Below are positions 44,553-54,648 of a DNA stretch of 64,000 bases, piece after piece (the first letter of the stretch is position 1; the number at the start of each line of letters is the position of its first letter). The notes below the pieces were generated by a model. It had not been told where the DNA came from and ran no database searches. It worked only from the letters and a program-made list of their open reading frames with translations. Origin of the DNA: Woeseiaceae bacterium (lineage in GTDB: Bacteria; Pseudomonadota; Gammaproteobacteria; Steroidobacterales; Woeseiaceae); NCBI GenBank assembly GCA_013042375.1, contig JABDQH010000116.1:24926-88925 (forward strand). Reading direction: 5' to 3'. Made by a program: the position numbers and the translations under genes.

Positions 44553-46415
44553 GTGGCCGAAAACAAGGAAACCCTGGGGTTCCAGACGGAAGTGCGTCAG
44601 CTGCTCAAGCTGATGGTGCATTCCCTTTATAGCAACAAGGAGATCTTCCTTCGCGAGCTGATTTCGAACGCATCCGATGCGGCCGACAAGCTGCGTTTTG
44701 AGGCGCTCGCGAAACCTGCGTTGCTGGGTGAGGATGAGCTCACGATTCGTGTCGAGCTCGACAAGGACAAACGGCGGCTGGCGGTCGTCGATAACGGCAT
44801 CGGCATGTCGCGCGACGAGCTGATCGATAATCTCGGCACAATCGCCCGGTCGGGCACCGCCGAGTTCCTCGAGCAGATGACCGGAGATCAGCAACACGAC
44901 TCGCAGCTAATCGGCCAGTTCGGCGTCGGGTTTTACTCCGCGTTTATCGTTGCCGACAAGGTGACCGTCGACACGATGCGCGCGGGCGACGACGCGGCCG
45001 TGCGCTGGGAATCGGATGGCGAAGGCGAATTCACGATCGAAAACGGCGCTCGCAAGGAGCGCGGCACGCGCGTGACCCTGCACCTTCGCGAGGACGCATC
45101 GGAGTTTCTCGAGCCGTTGCGGATAGAGGCGCTGATCCGCAAGTATTCCGATCACATCGGCTTCCCGGTCGTATTGCAGGTTGCGGACGAGGACGAGGAT
45201 AAGCTCGTGAACTCGGCGACGGCCCTGTGGACACGCTCGCGCAGCGACGTCTCCGACGACGAATACAAGGAATTCTACAAGCACCTGTCGCACGATTTCG
45301 CCGATCCCCTGACGTGGAGCCACAACCGCGTCGAGGGCAAGCGCGAGTACACCAGCCTGCTCTACATACCGGCGACGGCGCCGTTCGACCTGTGGAACCG
45401 GGACGCACCGCGCGGGCTCAAACTGTACGTACAGCGCGTCTTCATCATGGACGATGCCGAGCAGTTCCTGCCGCTGTACCTGCGATTCGTCAAAGGGGTC
45501 GTGGATTCCTCGGACCTGCCGCTCAACGTATCGCGCGAGCTGCTGCAGCAGAGCCCCGATCTCGCCGCGATGCGCAGCGCGCTGACCAAGCGTGTTCTGG
45601 ACATGCTGAAGAAGCTCGCCCAGGGCGACGACTACGGGCCGTTCTGGAACGAGTTCGGGTCCGTGCTCAAGGAAGGCGTGATCGAGGATCACGCGAACAA
45701 GGAGAAACTTGCCGGTCTGCTGCGATTCGCGACTACCCATGGCGGCGGTGATGTCCAGGACCAGTCGCTGGACGAGTACGTCGCGCGCATGAAGGAAGGT
45801 CAGGACAGGATCTACTATATTCTCGCGGAGAGCCACGCGACGGCCATAGCGAGCCCGCACCTCGAGCAACTGCGCGAGCAGGGCATGGAGGTGCTGCTGC
45901 TCACCGATCGTATCGATCCATGGCTGACCGATGCGCTGCACGAGTACGACGGCAAGGCGCTCGTCGACGTTGCGCGCGAGGCGCTCGACCTGCCCGGCGG
46001 GGATGGTTCGATCAGCCAGGACGCCATGAACGAAGAGCACAAGCCGTTGCTCAAGAAGGTGCGCAAGGTTCTCAGGGACCGCGTCGAGTCCGTCAACGTC
46101 AGCCGGCGGCTCGTTGACTCGCCGGCCTGCGTCGTTTCCGGCGACAGCGATCTCAGCCCGCAGATTCGGCGGATGCTCGAGGCGAGCGGGCAGGCGCTGC
46201 CGGAATCGAAGCCGATTCTCGAGATCAATGCCGACCATCCGCTGGTGGCGCGGCTGTCGGCCGAGAAGGACGAGCAACGCTTCGAAGAGCTGTCGCACAT
46301 CGTGCTCGATCATGCGCTGCTGGCCGAAGGGTCGCAGCTCGACAACCCGGCGGCGTACGTGCATCGTATGAACAAACTGTTGCTCGACATCGAGGGGCAT
46401 GCGCACAGTGACTGA
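44553..46415 (+). CDS. htpG: Molecular chaperone HtpG (Hsp90)
   Basis: A 620-residue Hsp90 homologue. The GHKL ATP-binding N-terminal domain has [25 protein letters not shown] and [11 protein letters not shown]. Middle-domain catalytic and client-binding segments include [11 protein letters not shown] and NVSRELLQQ, and a C-terminal dimerisation domain follows. Translation starts at GTG 44553. Length fits the bacterial family (E. coli 624). msrB overlaps its end by 17 bp. Confidence 0.97.
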   Translation: MAENKETLGFQTEVRQLLKLMVHSLYSNKEIFLRELISNASDAADKLRFEALAKPALLGEDELTIRVELDKDKRRLAVVDNGIGMSRDELIDNLGTIARSGTAEFLEQMTGDQQHDSQLIGQFGVGFYSAFIVADKVTVDTMRAGDDAAVRWESDGEGEFTIENGARKERGTRVTLHLREDASEFLEPLRIEALIRKYSDHIGFPVVLQVADEDEDKLVNSATALWTRSRSDVSDDEYKEFYKHLSHDFADPLTWSHNRVEGKREYTSLLYIPATAPFDLWNRDAPRGLKLYVQRVFIMDDAEQFLPLYLRFVKGVVDSSDLPLNVSRELLQQSPDLAAMRSALTKRVLDMLKKLAQGDDYGPFWNEFGSVLKEGVIEDHANKEKLAGLLRFATTHGGGDVQDQSLDEYVARMKEGQDRIYYILAESHATAIASPHLEQLREQGMEVLLLTDRIDPWLTDALHEYDGKALVDVAREALDLPGGDGSISQDAMNEEHKPLLKKVRKVLRDRVESVNVSRRLVDSPACVVSGDSDLSPQIRRMLEASGQALPESKPILEINADHPLVARLSAEKDEQRFEELSHIVLDHALLAEGSQLDNPAAYVHRMNKLLLDIEGHAHSD

Positions 46416-46797
46416 TCGCGACCATGAGCTGAAAGACAGGCTGACCGACGAGCAATACCAGGTCACGCAATGCTCGGCGACCGAACCGCCGTTCAGCGGC
46501 AAATACGTGCAGCACAAGGATGACGGGACCTATTGCTGCATCTGCTGCAACGCGCCGTTGTTCAGTTCCGAGCATAAGTACGATTCCGGATCGGGCTGGC
46601 CGAGTTTCTGGTTGCCGCTGGCGGGCGAGGCCGTGCAAACCCGGCGGGACGTAACGCACGGCATGGTTCGCACGGAAGTCGTCTGTGCCAGGTGCGAGGC
46701 GCACCTCGGCCACGTGTTCGAGGATGGCCCGCAACCGACCGGCCTGCGATACTGCATCAATTCCGCTTCCCTGGATTTCGAGGACACCTCCGAATGA
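46399..46797 (+). CDS. msrB: Peptide methionine (R)-S-oxide reductase
   Basis: A 132-residue MsrB repairing R-methionine sulphoxide. Two zinc pairs are CCICC (CxxC) and CARC, and the catalytic Cys lies in [18 protein letters not shown] is the substrate pocket. The ATG at 46399 overlaps htpG by 17 bp; a GTG at 46408 with better-placed GAGGGG is an alternative. Pairing with htpG and an FKBP suggests a protein-quality or stress unit. Confidence 0.95.
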   Translation: MRTVTDRDHELKDRLTDEQYQVTQCSATEPPFSGKYVQHKDDGTYCCICCNAPLFSSEHKYDSGSGWPSFWLPLAGEAVQTRRDVTHGMVRTEVVCARCEAHLGHVFEDGPQPTGLRYCINSASLDFEDTSE

Positions 46798-47300
46798 AGA
46801 TCAGCAAGCTGTTCCTTGCGGTGGCAGCCGTAACCCTGGTTTCCGCCTGCGGCCCGGCAGACGAACCGCCTGCCGAAAGCGATGCCGTGCAGGACGCCGT
46901 CGCCAATTGCCCGAAGCCCGATGCCAATGGCGTGGTCGAGATCGAGGACGGGCTCGTTGCAACGATCGTCAAGCGCGGATACGGGCGAGCCGCACAGAGC
47001 AGGGACTATGCCGACGTGCACACGACGCTGTGGCTCTACGACGAAGCCGCCGAAGGCGGCCGCGGCACCGAAATCTGGACGTCGGGCGGCGCGCAGCCGT
47101 TCCAGTTCCAGATCGATGCGGGGCAGGTCATCGCCGGGTGGGACCTGGGCGTCAAGTGCATGCTGATTGGCGAGACGCGCGAACTGCGTATCGCTCCCGA
47201 GCTCGGCTACGGCGAGCGCGGCAAGCCACCTGTGCCGCCCAATGCGACGCTGCTGTTCGAGGTCGAACTGGTGCGACTCGTATCCCCTGACGAAACGTAG
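46794..47300 (+). CDS. FKBP-type peptidyl-prolyl isomerase lipoprotein
   Basis: A 168-residue lipoprotein ([12 protein letters not shown] lipobox) with one FKBP domain: [32 protein letters not shown] and [13 protein letters not shown] carry the usual pocket residues. It accelerates proline isomerisation in envelope proteins. The start overlaps msrB by 4 bp (ATGA). Its last 94 bp lie antisense to the end of the OmpA-domain gene, the longest convergent overlap here. Confidence 0.93.
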   Translation: MKISKLFLAVAAVTLVSACGPADEPPAESDAVQDAVANCPKPDANGVVEIEDGLVATIVKRGYGRAAQSRDYADVHTTLWLYDEAAEGGRGTEIWTSGGAQPFQFQIDAGQVIAGWDLGVKCMLIGETRELRIAPELGYGERGKPPVPPNATLLFEVELVRLVSPDET

Positions 47301-48196
47301 CGCGCCCCTGACCTTTGCTGTGGATTCGACCATCCGGTCGACCAGGGCGGATACGAAAACCCGATCACGATACGGCGGTTCAAACTGCGGCCGTAACGGG
47401 TCTCGTTGTCGGCGATCGGCTCGGACGATCCGGCGCCGTGCGCGAGTATTCGTTCGCTGGCGATGCCGCGCGACTCGAGATGTGCAGCCACGGCGCGGGC
47501 GCGTGCCAGGCTGAGCTGGCGATTCTGTTCCTCGTTGCCCGAAGAGTCCGTGTGGCCCGTGATCGAGACCAGCGCATCGCGGCAGGCGTCGGCCAGGGCG
47601 ACGACGCGATCGAGTACCGGGATGGCCGAGCTGCGCATGGCGGTTCCCGATTCCTCGAAGTTGACGGCGCCGTGCTCGAAGTTCGCGAAATGTCGCTCGC
47701 ACGATGCTCGTGCCGCGACGCCGGCGCCGGCCGGCACCAGTGCGAGGTGCATCTCGACGGTTTCCGGCAGCGAATTTCTCAGTGCGTGCAACGGGGCGGC
47801 GCTGGCGGTTTCCGCATCGACGAGTGCGGTGACGCGCAGCGTGTCGGCCGAGAGTCTCGCGCTGGGCGACACGGTTCGCGCCAGCGCGGCGACAAGTTCG
47901 CTGGTCGCCTGTTCCCACCAGTTCGGGACGAGACCCAACGGTCGAAACTCGAAACGGGGCTCGAGACCGGGGAATGCGCGAACGGTAGCCTCGCGAATTC
48001 GCGCTTCATGTTCGAGGGACGGTGAATCGCCCGCGACCGTGATGCGGTTGCGTCGCACGGCAATCGAAAAGTGTGGTGAGAAATCGGCTGTCGCCGCAGC
48101 GGGCGAGGTGTCGCGGCGTGCCTCCTGCAGCGGCACGCTCAGCAGGATTCCCGCAAGCAGGGTAACGGTGAGGGCGATAGTGCGCGGGGCGTACAC
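47207..48196 (-). CDS. OmpA-C-domain envelope protein
   Basis: A 329-residue protein with an N-terminal signal/anchor (TIALTVTLLAGILLSV), a middle part with BON-like features, and a C-terminal OmpA peptidoglycan-binding domain (SITGHTDSSGNEEQNRQLSLARARAV, ending NRRIVI). About 45 residues after the domain are Ser/Thr/Gly-rich and are coded in the 94-bp overlap with the FKBP gene, so this tail may be non-essential. It lies 6 bp after the acidic helix-hairpin-helix gene and is probably co-transcribed with it. Confidence 0.85.
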   Translation of the reverse strand: MYAPRTIALTVTLLAGILLSVPLQEARRDTSPAAATADFSPHFSIAVRRNRITVAGDSPSLEHEARIREATVRAFPGLEPRFEFRPLGLVPNWWEQATSELVAALARTVSPSARLSADTLRVTALVDAETASAAPLHALRNSLPETVEMHLALVPAGAGVAARASCERHFANFEHGAVNFEESGTAMRSSAIPVLDRVVALADACRDALVSITGHTDSSGNEEQNRQLSLARARAVAAHLESRGIASERILAHGAGSSEPIADNETRYGRSLNRRIVIGFSYPPWSTGWSNPQQRSGARYVSSGDTSRTSSTSNSSVALGGTGGLPRSP

Positions 48197-48202
48197 CGGG
48201 AC

Positions 48203-49396
<1,194 letters not shown>

Positions 49397-49420
49397 GTGA
49401 GGCTTCCGTGCTCGGCTCTA

Positions 49421-49510
49421 GGGCGTCCGTCTCAACACGACGGGCAGCGGGTGGTAATTGTGTGCACAATACTGCTCTTCAAGCTGGATCGTGTTGTTCA
49501 TTGAGACGCC
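49421..49510. promoter_or_regulatory. Nested inverted repeats in a divergent promoter region
   Basis: CGTCTCAA (49428-49435) mirrors TTGAGACG (49501-49508), CAACACGA (49433-49440) mirrors TCGTGTTG (49489-49496), and between them ATTGTG-TG-CACAAT spans 49457-49470. The inner two share nearly the same centre (about 49464). The region separates the acidic helix-hairpin-helix gene (minus) from the hydrolase (plus) and may be a dual operator or an extruded structure. Confidence 0.4.
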
Positions 49511-49548
49511 GCCGCTTCTGTAAGGCCTTATTTTATAGCGAAATTGTG

Positions 49549-50184
49549 ATGCCGAAACACCCCGTAAACGAAAAGCTGTTCATTGACGGCCCGGTCGGGC
49601 GGCTCGAAGCGGCACTCGACCGTCCGGGTGAGGGCCCGTTGCGCGGCTGCGCGGTCGTATGCCACCCGCATCCGCAGCACGGCGGCACCATGCATAACAA
49701 GGTCGCTCACACCCTTGCGCGCGCATTCGTCCGGTCCGGGCACGAGGTTCTGCGGTTCAACTTTCGTGGCACGGAGAAGAGTGCCGGGCATTATGACAAC
49801 GGCGTCGGCGAACTCGACGATGCGCTCGCCGCCATCGAGTTCATGCGGGCGCGGCACGCATCGTATCCGCTGTGGCTCGCGGGCTTTTCGTTCGGCGCGG
49901 CGATCGCGGTCAGGGCGGCGATTTCGACGCACGTGGACGGCCTGATCAGTGTTGCACCCGCAATCAGCCGCTTCGCGAGCGGCCTCGAGTCGCAACCGGC
50001 GTGCCCGTGGCTGGTCGTGCAGGGCGATGAGGACGAGCTCGTCGATATCGACGAGATCCTCGCCTGGGTGGATGGCCTCGAGCCGGGGCCCGAGTTGCTG
50101 GTCGTCAACGGCGCCGAACATTTTTTTCATGGTCGCCTCACCGAATTGCGCGAAGCTGTAATGGATTTCGTCGACCGAAATTAG
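49549..50184 (+). CDS. Alpha/beta hydrolase (COG2945 type)
   Basis: A 211-residue serine-hydrolase fold protein without signal peptide. CHPHPQHGGTMHNKV is the family signature after the first strand, FNFRGTEKSAG the next loop, the nucleophile sits in GFSFGAAIA (Ser), the acid in GDEDELVD and the histidine in GAEHFFHG. The COG2945 group has no clear substrate. The ATG at 49549 is preferred; the open extension upstream is Arg/Cys-rich and non-conserved. Confidence 0.9.
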   Translation: MPKHPVNEKLFIDGPVGRLEAALDRPGEGPLRGCAVVCHPHPQHGGTMHNKVAHTLARAFVRSGHEVLRFNFRGTEKSAGHYDNGVGELDDALAAIEFMRARHASYPLWLAGFSFGAAIAVRAAISTHVDGLISVAPAISRFASGLESQPACPWLVVQGDEDELVDIDEILAWVDGLEPGPELLVVNGAEHFFHGRLTELREAVMDFVDRN

Positions 50185-50197
50185 GTGCCGGTCACCA

Positions 50198-50227
50198 TAA
50201 AAAAAGCCGGGCAGTGCCCGGCTTTTT
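50198..50227. terminator. Bidirectional rho-independent terminator
   Basis: GCCGGGC (50206-50212) pairs with GCCCGGC (50216-50222) around AGT, flanked by an A-run (50198-50205) and a T-run (50223-50227). It can stop the hydrolase transcript on the plus strand and the HU transcript on the minus strand. Confidence 0.9.
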
Positions 50228-50229
50228 CT

Positions 50230-50283
50230 GGGGACAGTGACCGTAATTCGGAAGTCGCAACTTCCGTGGGTCAATTCGTCCCC
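50230..50283. repeat. REP-like three-part palindrome
   Basis: GGGGAC (50230-50235)/GTCCCC (50278-50283), TGACC (50238-50242)/GGTCA (50269-50273) and CGGAAGT (50249-50255)/ACTTCCG (50260-50266) nest around a CGCA loop. The 54-bp element sits in the gap between two convergent genes next to a terminator, the usual place for REP/BIME elements. The GGGGACAGTGACC arm resembles palindromes mobilised by RAYT-type transposases; none is encoded here. Confidence 0.6.
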
Positions 50284-50304
50284 GGATTTAGGGTCACCGT
50301 GCCC

Positions 50305-50631
50305 TTAGACCATGTCCTTCAGGCCTTTGAGGGCTGTCACCTTGACGACCTTGGAAGCGGGTTTGGCCGCGACGTCCATCAGCTCGCCCGGCCTGAAAGG
50401 ATTGGGTACGCCCTTGCGAGCCTTGCGGGCCGGCTTCTTCACAACACGCATCTTGAGAAGGCCCGGAATGGCGAAAAGGCCCGGCGCGCCACGTCCGCCA
50501 AGGTTCTTCTTGATCTGACCGTTAAGCGATTCGAAAACGGCTGCAACGTCCTTCCGCGTCAGACCCGTGTCATCGACGATCTTTGCGTAGATTTCGGACT
50601 TGGTGGGTGGCTTCTTGGTATTCGCTGCCAT
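50305..50631 (-). CDS. HU-family DNA-binding protein
   Basis: A 108-residue histone-like protein. The helical half (TKSEIYAKIVDDTGLTRKDVAAVFESL) and the beta-arm half (with NPFRPGELMDVAAKPASKVVKV) follow HU/IHF order. The usual arm proline sequence RNPATG is replaced by VPNPFRPGE, and an N-terminal Lys/Thr tail and longer C-terminus make it longer than the 90-residue HU. A CAGGAG site precedes the ATG. The 190 bp upstream hold an HU promoter region and a hairpin but no gene. Confidence 0.88.
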   Translation of the reverse strand: MAANTKKPPTKSEIYAKIVDDTGLTRKDVAAVFESLNGQIKKNLGGRGAPGLFAIPGLLKMRVVKKPARKARKGVPNPFRPGELMDVAAKPASKVVKVTALKGLKDMV

Positions 50632-50772
50632 GGAAAACTAACTCCTGAAAACATAAAGAAACGGGCATCGCCCGCTGTGAAAGCGTGGCGACGATACCAC
50701 TTTTCGTGCGCCGTGGTAAGCGCTGAAAGGCCTTTATTTCCAGCATATTTTGCTGTAGTGCCGCATACGCGA

Positions 50773-50794
50773 AACGGGCGCCGCAGCGCCCGTT
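50773..50794 (-). terminator. Hairpin downstream of the DUF4426 gene
   Basis: AACGGGCGC (50773-50781) and GCGCCCGTT (50786-50794) form a perfect nine-pair stem with a four-base loop, 28 bp beyond the DUF4426 stop on the minus strand. On that strand it is followed by a TTTCG tail, so termination is likely but may be weak. Confidence 0.6.
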
Positions 50795-50821
50795 GTGGTT
50801 CTTGTGCAAATGCGATTCGGC

Positions 50822-51307
50822 TTACGAGTCGGTGTAAAACTCGCGTTTGAAACGAACTTCCCAGAGCGTGCCCGATCCTTCGGGTGCCACGCTGATATCG
50901 AATACCAGGGTTTCGCGATTAGCGACCGGTGTCTCGCCAATGTAATAGATTGCGACGACCTCACCGGGCTCGGTGATCTCGCGCATCGTGATGTTCTTGA
51001 GCTGCCCGGTCAGGTTGACCGTCTTGACCCTGACGGTGCCTGCGACCGGTTTTCCATCCGATGCACGGATAATCGACACGTTGAGCATCGCCCGATTCTT
51101 GCTGCGCAGGATGTTGTAGGCCTTGGCGACGTCGGGCGGCAGCTGATCCGTTGTCTGCGCGCTGAAGTGCACGACGTAGTCGCCGATGTCCGCCGAAGTA
51201 GCGTCAGCAGGTTGCGCCTGGGGTACGGTTGCCGAGTCGCCCGGGCCGCCGCAGGCAGCGGCAAGCGCCAGCGGCAAGGAAAAAATCAGAATTCTCGCCA
51301 GTTTCAT
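50822..51307 (-). CDS. DUF4426 lipoprotein
   Basis: A 161-residue lipoprotein (FSLPLALAAAC lipobox) followed by a DUF4426 domain: GDYVVHFSAQTTDQLPPDVAKAYNI, SKNRAMLNVSI and AIYYIGETPV fit this gammaproteobacterial family of unknown role. In related genomes it sits, as here, behind yggS-proC-yggT. The ATG at 51307 gives the standard signal; an upstream start at 51322 adds five residues. Confidence 0.88.
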   Translation of the reverse strand: MKLARILIFSLPLALAAACGGPGDSATVPQAQPADATSADIGDYVVHFSAQTTDQLPPDVAKAYNILRSKNRAMLNVSIIRASDGKPVAGTVRVKTVNLTGQLKNITMREITEPGEVVAIYYIGETPVANRETLVFDISVAPEGSGTLWEVRFKREFYTDS

Positions 51308-51411
51308 GCAACCACCCCTCACTGTTCTTTTTGACTATAGACCATTTTGCGCGCTCGACGAGCAAATGTCTCTGTCGCCGTGGCTGGAGGTGTAAGTCGC
51401 TGTTTCGAGGA

Positions 51412-51978
51412 CTAAAGTGGCAGCAGTTTCAGCCCGAAGACCACGATCCTGAGCGCCTGCAGGGTAATAATCGCAAACAGCGGAGAGAGATCGATGCCTC
51501 CGGCGCTGGGAATGATGCGCCGGAATGGTCGCAATACGGGGTTCGTTAGCGAGTGGATCAGCGCGAATGCCGGATTGTAGCCGCCCGGCGCAATCCAGCT
51601 GGCAATAACCTGGATGATGATGGCGAAGGTGAACAGGTTGAGCGCCAGTATGACGAGGTTGACGAGTGCCGTGACCGCAATATTGGCGATCGTCGCCATG
51701 GCCGTGACGCCCAGGATTGCCGCGAGAACGAGGATCTTCAGGTATTCAATGGCGAATGCCACGAGCAGGGTCGCTGTGTCGACTTTGCCGATTGGCGGAA
51801 CGATGCGGCGCAGCGGCACGACGACGGGGGAGCTGAGCCTGAGGATCGCCTGCGCGATCGGGTTGCGGAAATCCGCGCCTGCCCACGGCAAAAAGAACCG
51901 CAACAGGAGCACCAGTACGTACAGCTGCACGAGGGCATTGACGATGAAGACGAGTGCGCTTGCGATGTTCCCTGGCAT
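51412..51978 (-). CDS. yggT: YggT-family membrane protein
   Basis: A 188-residue inner-membrane protein made of two YGGT repeats, each a helix pair with conserved RFFLPWAGADFRNPIAQ or IIQVIASWIAP and a PLRRIVPPIG / PFRRIIPSAGGIDLSPL motif. Members are linked to osmotic tolerance and potassium uptake. It follows proC with a 3-bp gap, the common order yggS-proC-yggT. Confidence 0.93.
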   Translation of the reverse strand: MPGNIASALVFIVNALVQLYVLVLLLRFFLPWAGADFRNPIAQAILRLSSPVVVPLRRIVPPIGKVDTATLLVAFAIEYLKILVLAAILGVTAMATIANIAVTALVNLVILALNLFTFAIIIQVIASWIAPGGYNPAFALIHSLTNPVLRPFRRIIPSAGGIDLSPLFAIITLQALRIVVFGLKLLPL

Positions 51979-51981
51979 GTC

Positions 51982-52821
51982 CTAGTCCTTGCCTGCTTCG
52001 TGCGCCATGTCGGCGAGCTCGGCGGCGCGATCGCGGGCCGCAACGACGGCTGCCGTGAAGATATCACGAAATTCCGTGCCGTCCAGATGGTCGAACGCGG
52101 CGGCGGTCGTGCCGCCCGGCGAACGCACGCGCGCGATTAGTGAGTCCATGGTTTCGCCCGACTGTTCGGCCATCTCACCGGCCCCGCGTGCCGTCTCGAG
52201 GACCAGCGTCTTCGCATCGTCGTGTCCAAGGCCGAGCTCGACCGCGACGTTAACGAGCATATCGACGAGCAGGTAGAAGTAGGCCGGGCCGGTTCCCGAC
52301 ACGGCCGTGATCGTATCGATGTCGGCTTCGCTGTTGACCCGTACGACGGGCCCGGTCGTGGCAATGATGCCGGTCGCCACGCGCCGCTGTTCGTCCGACG
52401 TGTGTTCGTTCGCATACAGGCCGGAAATGCCGAGGCGCAGCAACGCCGGCTGGTTCGGCATGATGCGCACGACTGACAGGTTGCCGCCCAGCCAGGTCTC
52501 GATGTCGCGTGCGCGAACCCCGGCCACGATCGAGATGACGAGCGGCCGCGTCGCCTGCAGCAACGGTGCCAGTGGTTTGCACACGTCGGCGAGAATTTGC
52601 GGTTTGACCGCCAGGATCACGCAATCGGCGTCGCGCACCGCGTCCTCGTTGCGTTCGAAGATCGCGGCCCCCGGCAAGTCGCGTGCGAGGCTCAGCCGAT
52701 GCCCTTCGAGTGGTTCGGACACGGAGATGAGGCTCGACTCGTAACCGGCAGCGAGCATCCCGCCCGCCAGCGCCCTCGCCATGTTGCCGCCGCCAACGTA
52801 GGTGACCCTTCCGTAATCCAT
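51982..52821 (-). CDS. proC: Pyrroline-5-carboxylate reductase
   Basis: A 279-residue enzyme of the last step in proline synthesis. It has the NADP loop YVGGGNMARALAGG, VILAVKPQ, and the C-terminal proline-binding signature VSGTGPAYFYLLVD and RSPGGTTAAAFD. The start at 52821 gives a standard N-terminus; an open extension to 52896 overlaps yggS and is rejected. It lies 7 bp after yggS. Confidence 0.96.
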   Translation of the reverse strand: MDYGRVTYVGGGNMARALAGGMLAAGYESSLISVSEPLEGHRLSLARDLPGAAIFERNEDAVRDADCVILAVKPQILADVCKPLAPLLQATRPLVISIVAGVRARDIETWLGGNLSVVRIMPNQPALLRLGISGLYANEHTSDEQRRVATGIIATTGPVVRVNSEADIDTITAVSGTGPAYFYLLVDMLVNVAVELGLGHDDAKTLVLETARGAGEMAEQSGETMDSLIARVRSPGGTTAAAFDHLDGTEFRDIFTAAVVAARDRAAELADMAHEAGKD

Positions 52822-52828
52822 GGGTTCT

Positions 52829-53512
52829 CTATCCTCTGCTTCCGAATATTGCCGTACCGATGCGCACGATCGTAGCCCCCTCGAATATCGCCGCACGAAA
52901 ATCTGCCGTCATACCCATGGACAGGGTATCGGTTTCGATGCCGTCCCGCCGCAGCTGCTCCGCCAGTGTGCGCAGCGCGGCAAACGGCACGCGCTGCGCG
53001 TCGATATCCTCGCGGATCGCGGGCAGGCACATCAGTCCACGAAACGCCAGGTTGGGCAGGTCGGCGCAGGCCGCGGCAAGTTCGGGCACCTCGTGCGGAG
53101 CGATCCCGGACTTCGTCGCCTCGCCGTCGACGTTGACCTGCAGGCAGACGTTTAGCGGCGGCATCCCGGCCGGGCGCTGCGCGGACAAGCGCCGCGCCGT
53201 CTTTAATTTGTCAATAGTGTGCACCCAGTCAAAGTTCTCGGCGACCACTCGTGTTTTATTGCTCTGCAGGCGCCCGATGAAGTGCCAGGTGAGGTCGCAG
53301 CCGGCCAGTGCCCGGATTTTTTCGAGGCCCTCCTGGACGAAATTCTCGCCGAAGTCGCGCTGCCCGGCGGCAAGCGCTTCGCGAATCTTGTCGACGGGTT
53401 GTTTTTTGCTCACGGCGAGCAAGCGGACATGTGCGGGGTCGCGCCCGGCGTCAGTGGCCGCCTGGCGCAGCAAATCGCTGAGAAAGCTTAAGTTTTCCGT
53501 GACTGTGATCAC
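52829..53512 (-). CDS. yggS: PLP homeostasis protein (YggS/PLPBP family)
   Basis: A 227-residue single-domain alanine-racemase-fold protein that buffers pyridoxal phosphate. The PLP lysine is in LLAVSKKQP; GENFVQEGLEK, WHFIGRLQSNK and SMGMTADFRAAI are family-conserved. It has no racemase activity in characterised members. It is first in a yggS-proC-yggT-DUF4426 operon and divergent from pilT. Confidence 0.96.
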   Translation of the reverse strand: MITVTENLSFLSDLLRQAATDAGRDPAHVRLLAVSKKQPVDKIREALAAGQRDFGENFVQEGLEKIRALAGCDLTWHFIGRLQSNKTRVVAENFDWVHTIDKLKTARRLSAQRPAGMPPLNVCLQVNVDGEATKSGIAPHEVPELAAACADLPNLAFRGLMCLPAIREDIDAQRVPFAALRTLAEQLRRDGIETDTLSMGMTADFRAAIFEGATIVRIGTAIFGSRG

Positions 53513-53533
53513 GTTTTGGCCCGCTTGCTTCGC

Positions 53534-53539
53534 TATACT
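53534..53539 (+). promoter_or_regulatory. Possible -10 element of the pilT promoter
   Basis: TATACT lies 57 bp ahead of the pilT ATG in the 84-bp yggS-pilT divergent gap. The -35 region is poor, so the assignment rests on the -10 match and position. Confidence 0.4.
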
Positions 53540-53596
53540 AGGTCAAATACAGGTCCGGGTTATGGTAAGTCCGGTCTTCGTTAACGAGGGAGATTT

Positions 53597-54637
53597 ATGG
53601 CCGTCGACGTTGCTCAACTTTTGTCTTTCACGGTGAAGAACAATGCGTCCGACCTGCACCTGTCGGGCGGCGTACCGCCAATGATTCGCGTCGATGGTGA
53701 CATCAAGCGAGTCAACATGCCGTCGCTGACCCACAAGGATGTCAATAGCATGATTTACGACATCATGAATGACAAGCAGCGCAAGGACTATGAAGAGTTT
53801 CTCGAGACCGATTTTTCCTTCGAGATTCCGAAACTGGCCCGTTTCCGCGTCAACGCCTTCAACCAGAACCGCGGCTCGGCTGCCGTGTTTCGTACCATTC
53901 CCTCGGATATTCTCACGCTCGACGACCTCGGCGCGCCGCCGATCTTCAAGGATATCTCGATGCACCCGCGCGGCATCGTGCTCGTGACCGGACCGACGGG
54001 CTCGGGCAAGTCGACGACGCTGGCCGCGATGGTCGACTACATCAATGACAACAAGCCGGACCACATCCTGACCATCGAGGATCCGATCGAATTCGTGCAC
54101 GAGTCGAAAAAGTCGCTCGTGAACCAGCGGGAGGTTCATCGTGACACGCTGGGCTTCAACGAGGCCCTGCGCTCGGCGCTGCGTGAGGATCCCGACATCA
54201 TCCTCGTGGGCGAGTTGCGTGACCTCGAGACGATTCGTCTCGCGCTCACCGCCGCAGAAACCGGTCACCTGGTGTTCGGCACCCTGCATACGAGCTCGGC
54301 GTCGAAGACCATCGACCGAATCGTGGACGTCTTCCCGGCCGCCGAGAAGGAGATGGTGCGCGCCATGCTGTCCGAGTCGCTGCGCGCCGTCATTTCGCAG
54401 ACGCTGCTCAAGAGGGTCGGTGGCGGTCGTATCGCGGCACACGAGATCATGATCGGCACGCCGGCTATTCGTAACCTGATTCGTGAAGGCAAGATCGCGC
54501 AAATGTACTCGGCGATCCAGACGGGACAGGCGACCGGCATGCAGACGCTCGATCAGAACCTCGCCGAACTCCTCGGCAACGGCCTGATCAACAAGGAAGA
54601 GGCACGCTTCAGGGCTGTCAACAAGGAGAGCTTCTAG
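53597..54637 (+). CDS. pilT: Type IV pilus retraction ATPase PilT
   Basis: A 346-residue hexameric motor that depolymerises pili for twitching. Order: PAS-like N-terminal domain (ASDLHLSGG), Walker A GPTGSGKST, the Asp box EDPIEFVH, Walker B IILVGELRDLETI and the His box GTLHTSSA. The C-terminal AIRNLIREGK retraction motif is present. GAGGGAG precedes the ATG. It leads a run of three paralogues with gaps of 11 and 20 bp. Confidence 0.97.
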   Translation: MAVDVAQLLSFTVKNNASDLHLSGGVPPMIRVDGDIKRVNMPSLTHKDVNSMIYDIMNDKQRKDYEEFLETDFSFEIPKLARFRVNAFNQNRGSAAVFRTIPSDILTLDDLGAPPIFKDISMHPRGIVLVTGPTGSGKSTTLAAMVDYINDNKPDHILTIEDPIEFVHESKKSLVNQREVHRDTLGFNEALRSALREDPDIILVGELRDLETIRLALTAAETGHLVFGTLHTSSASKTIDRIVDVFPAAEKEMVRAMLSESLRAVISQTLLKRVGGGRIAAHEIMIGTPAIRNLIREGKIAQMYSAIQTGQATGMQTLDQNLAELLGNGLINKEEARFRAVNKESF

Positions 54638-54648
54638 GAGCTGACATC

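Noticed and set aside
44907..46517. 536-codon open frame antisense to htpG
   Set aside because: Shadow; HtpG is certain.
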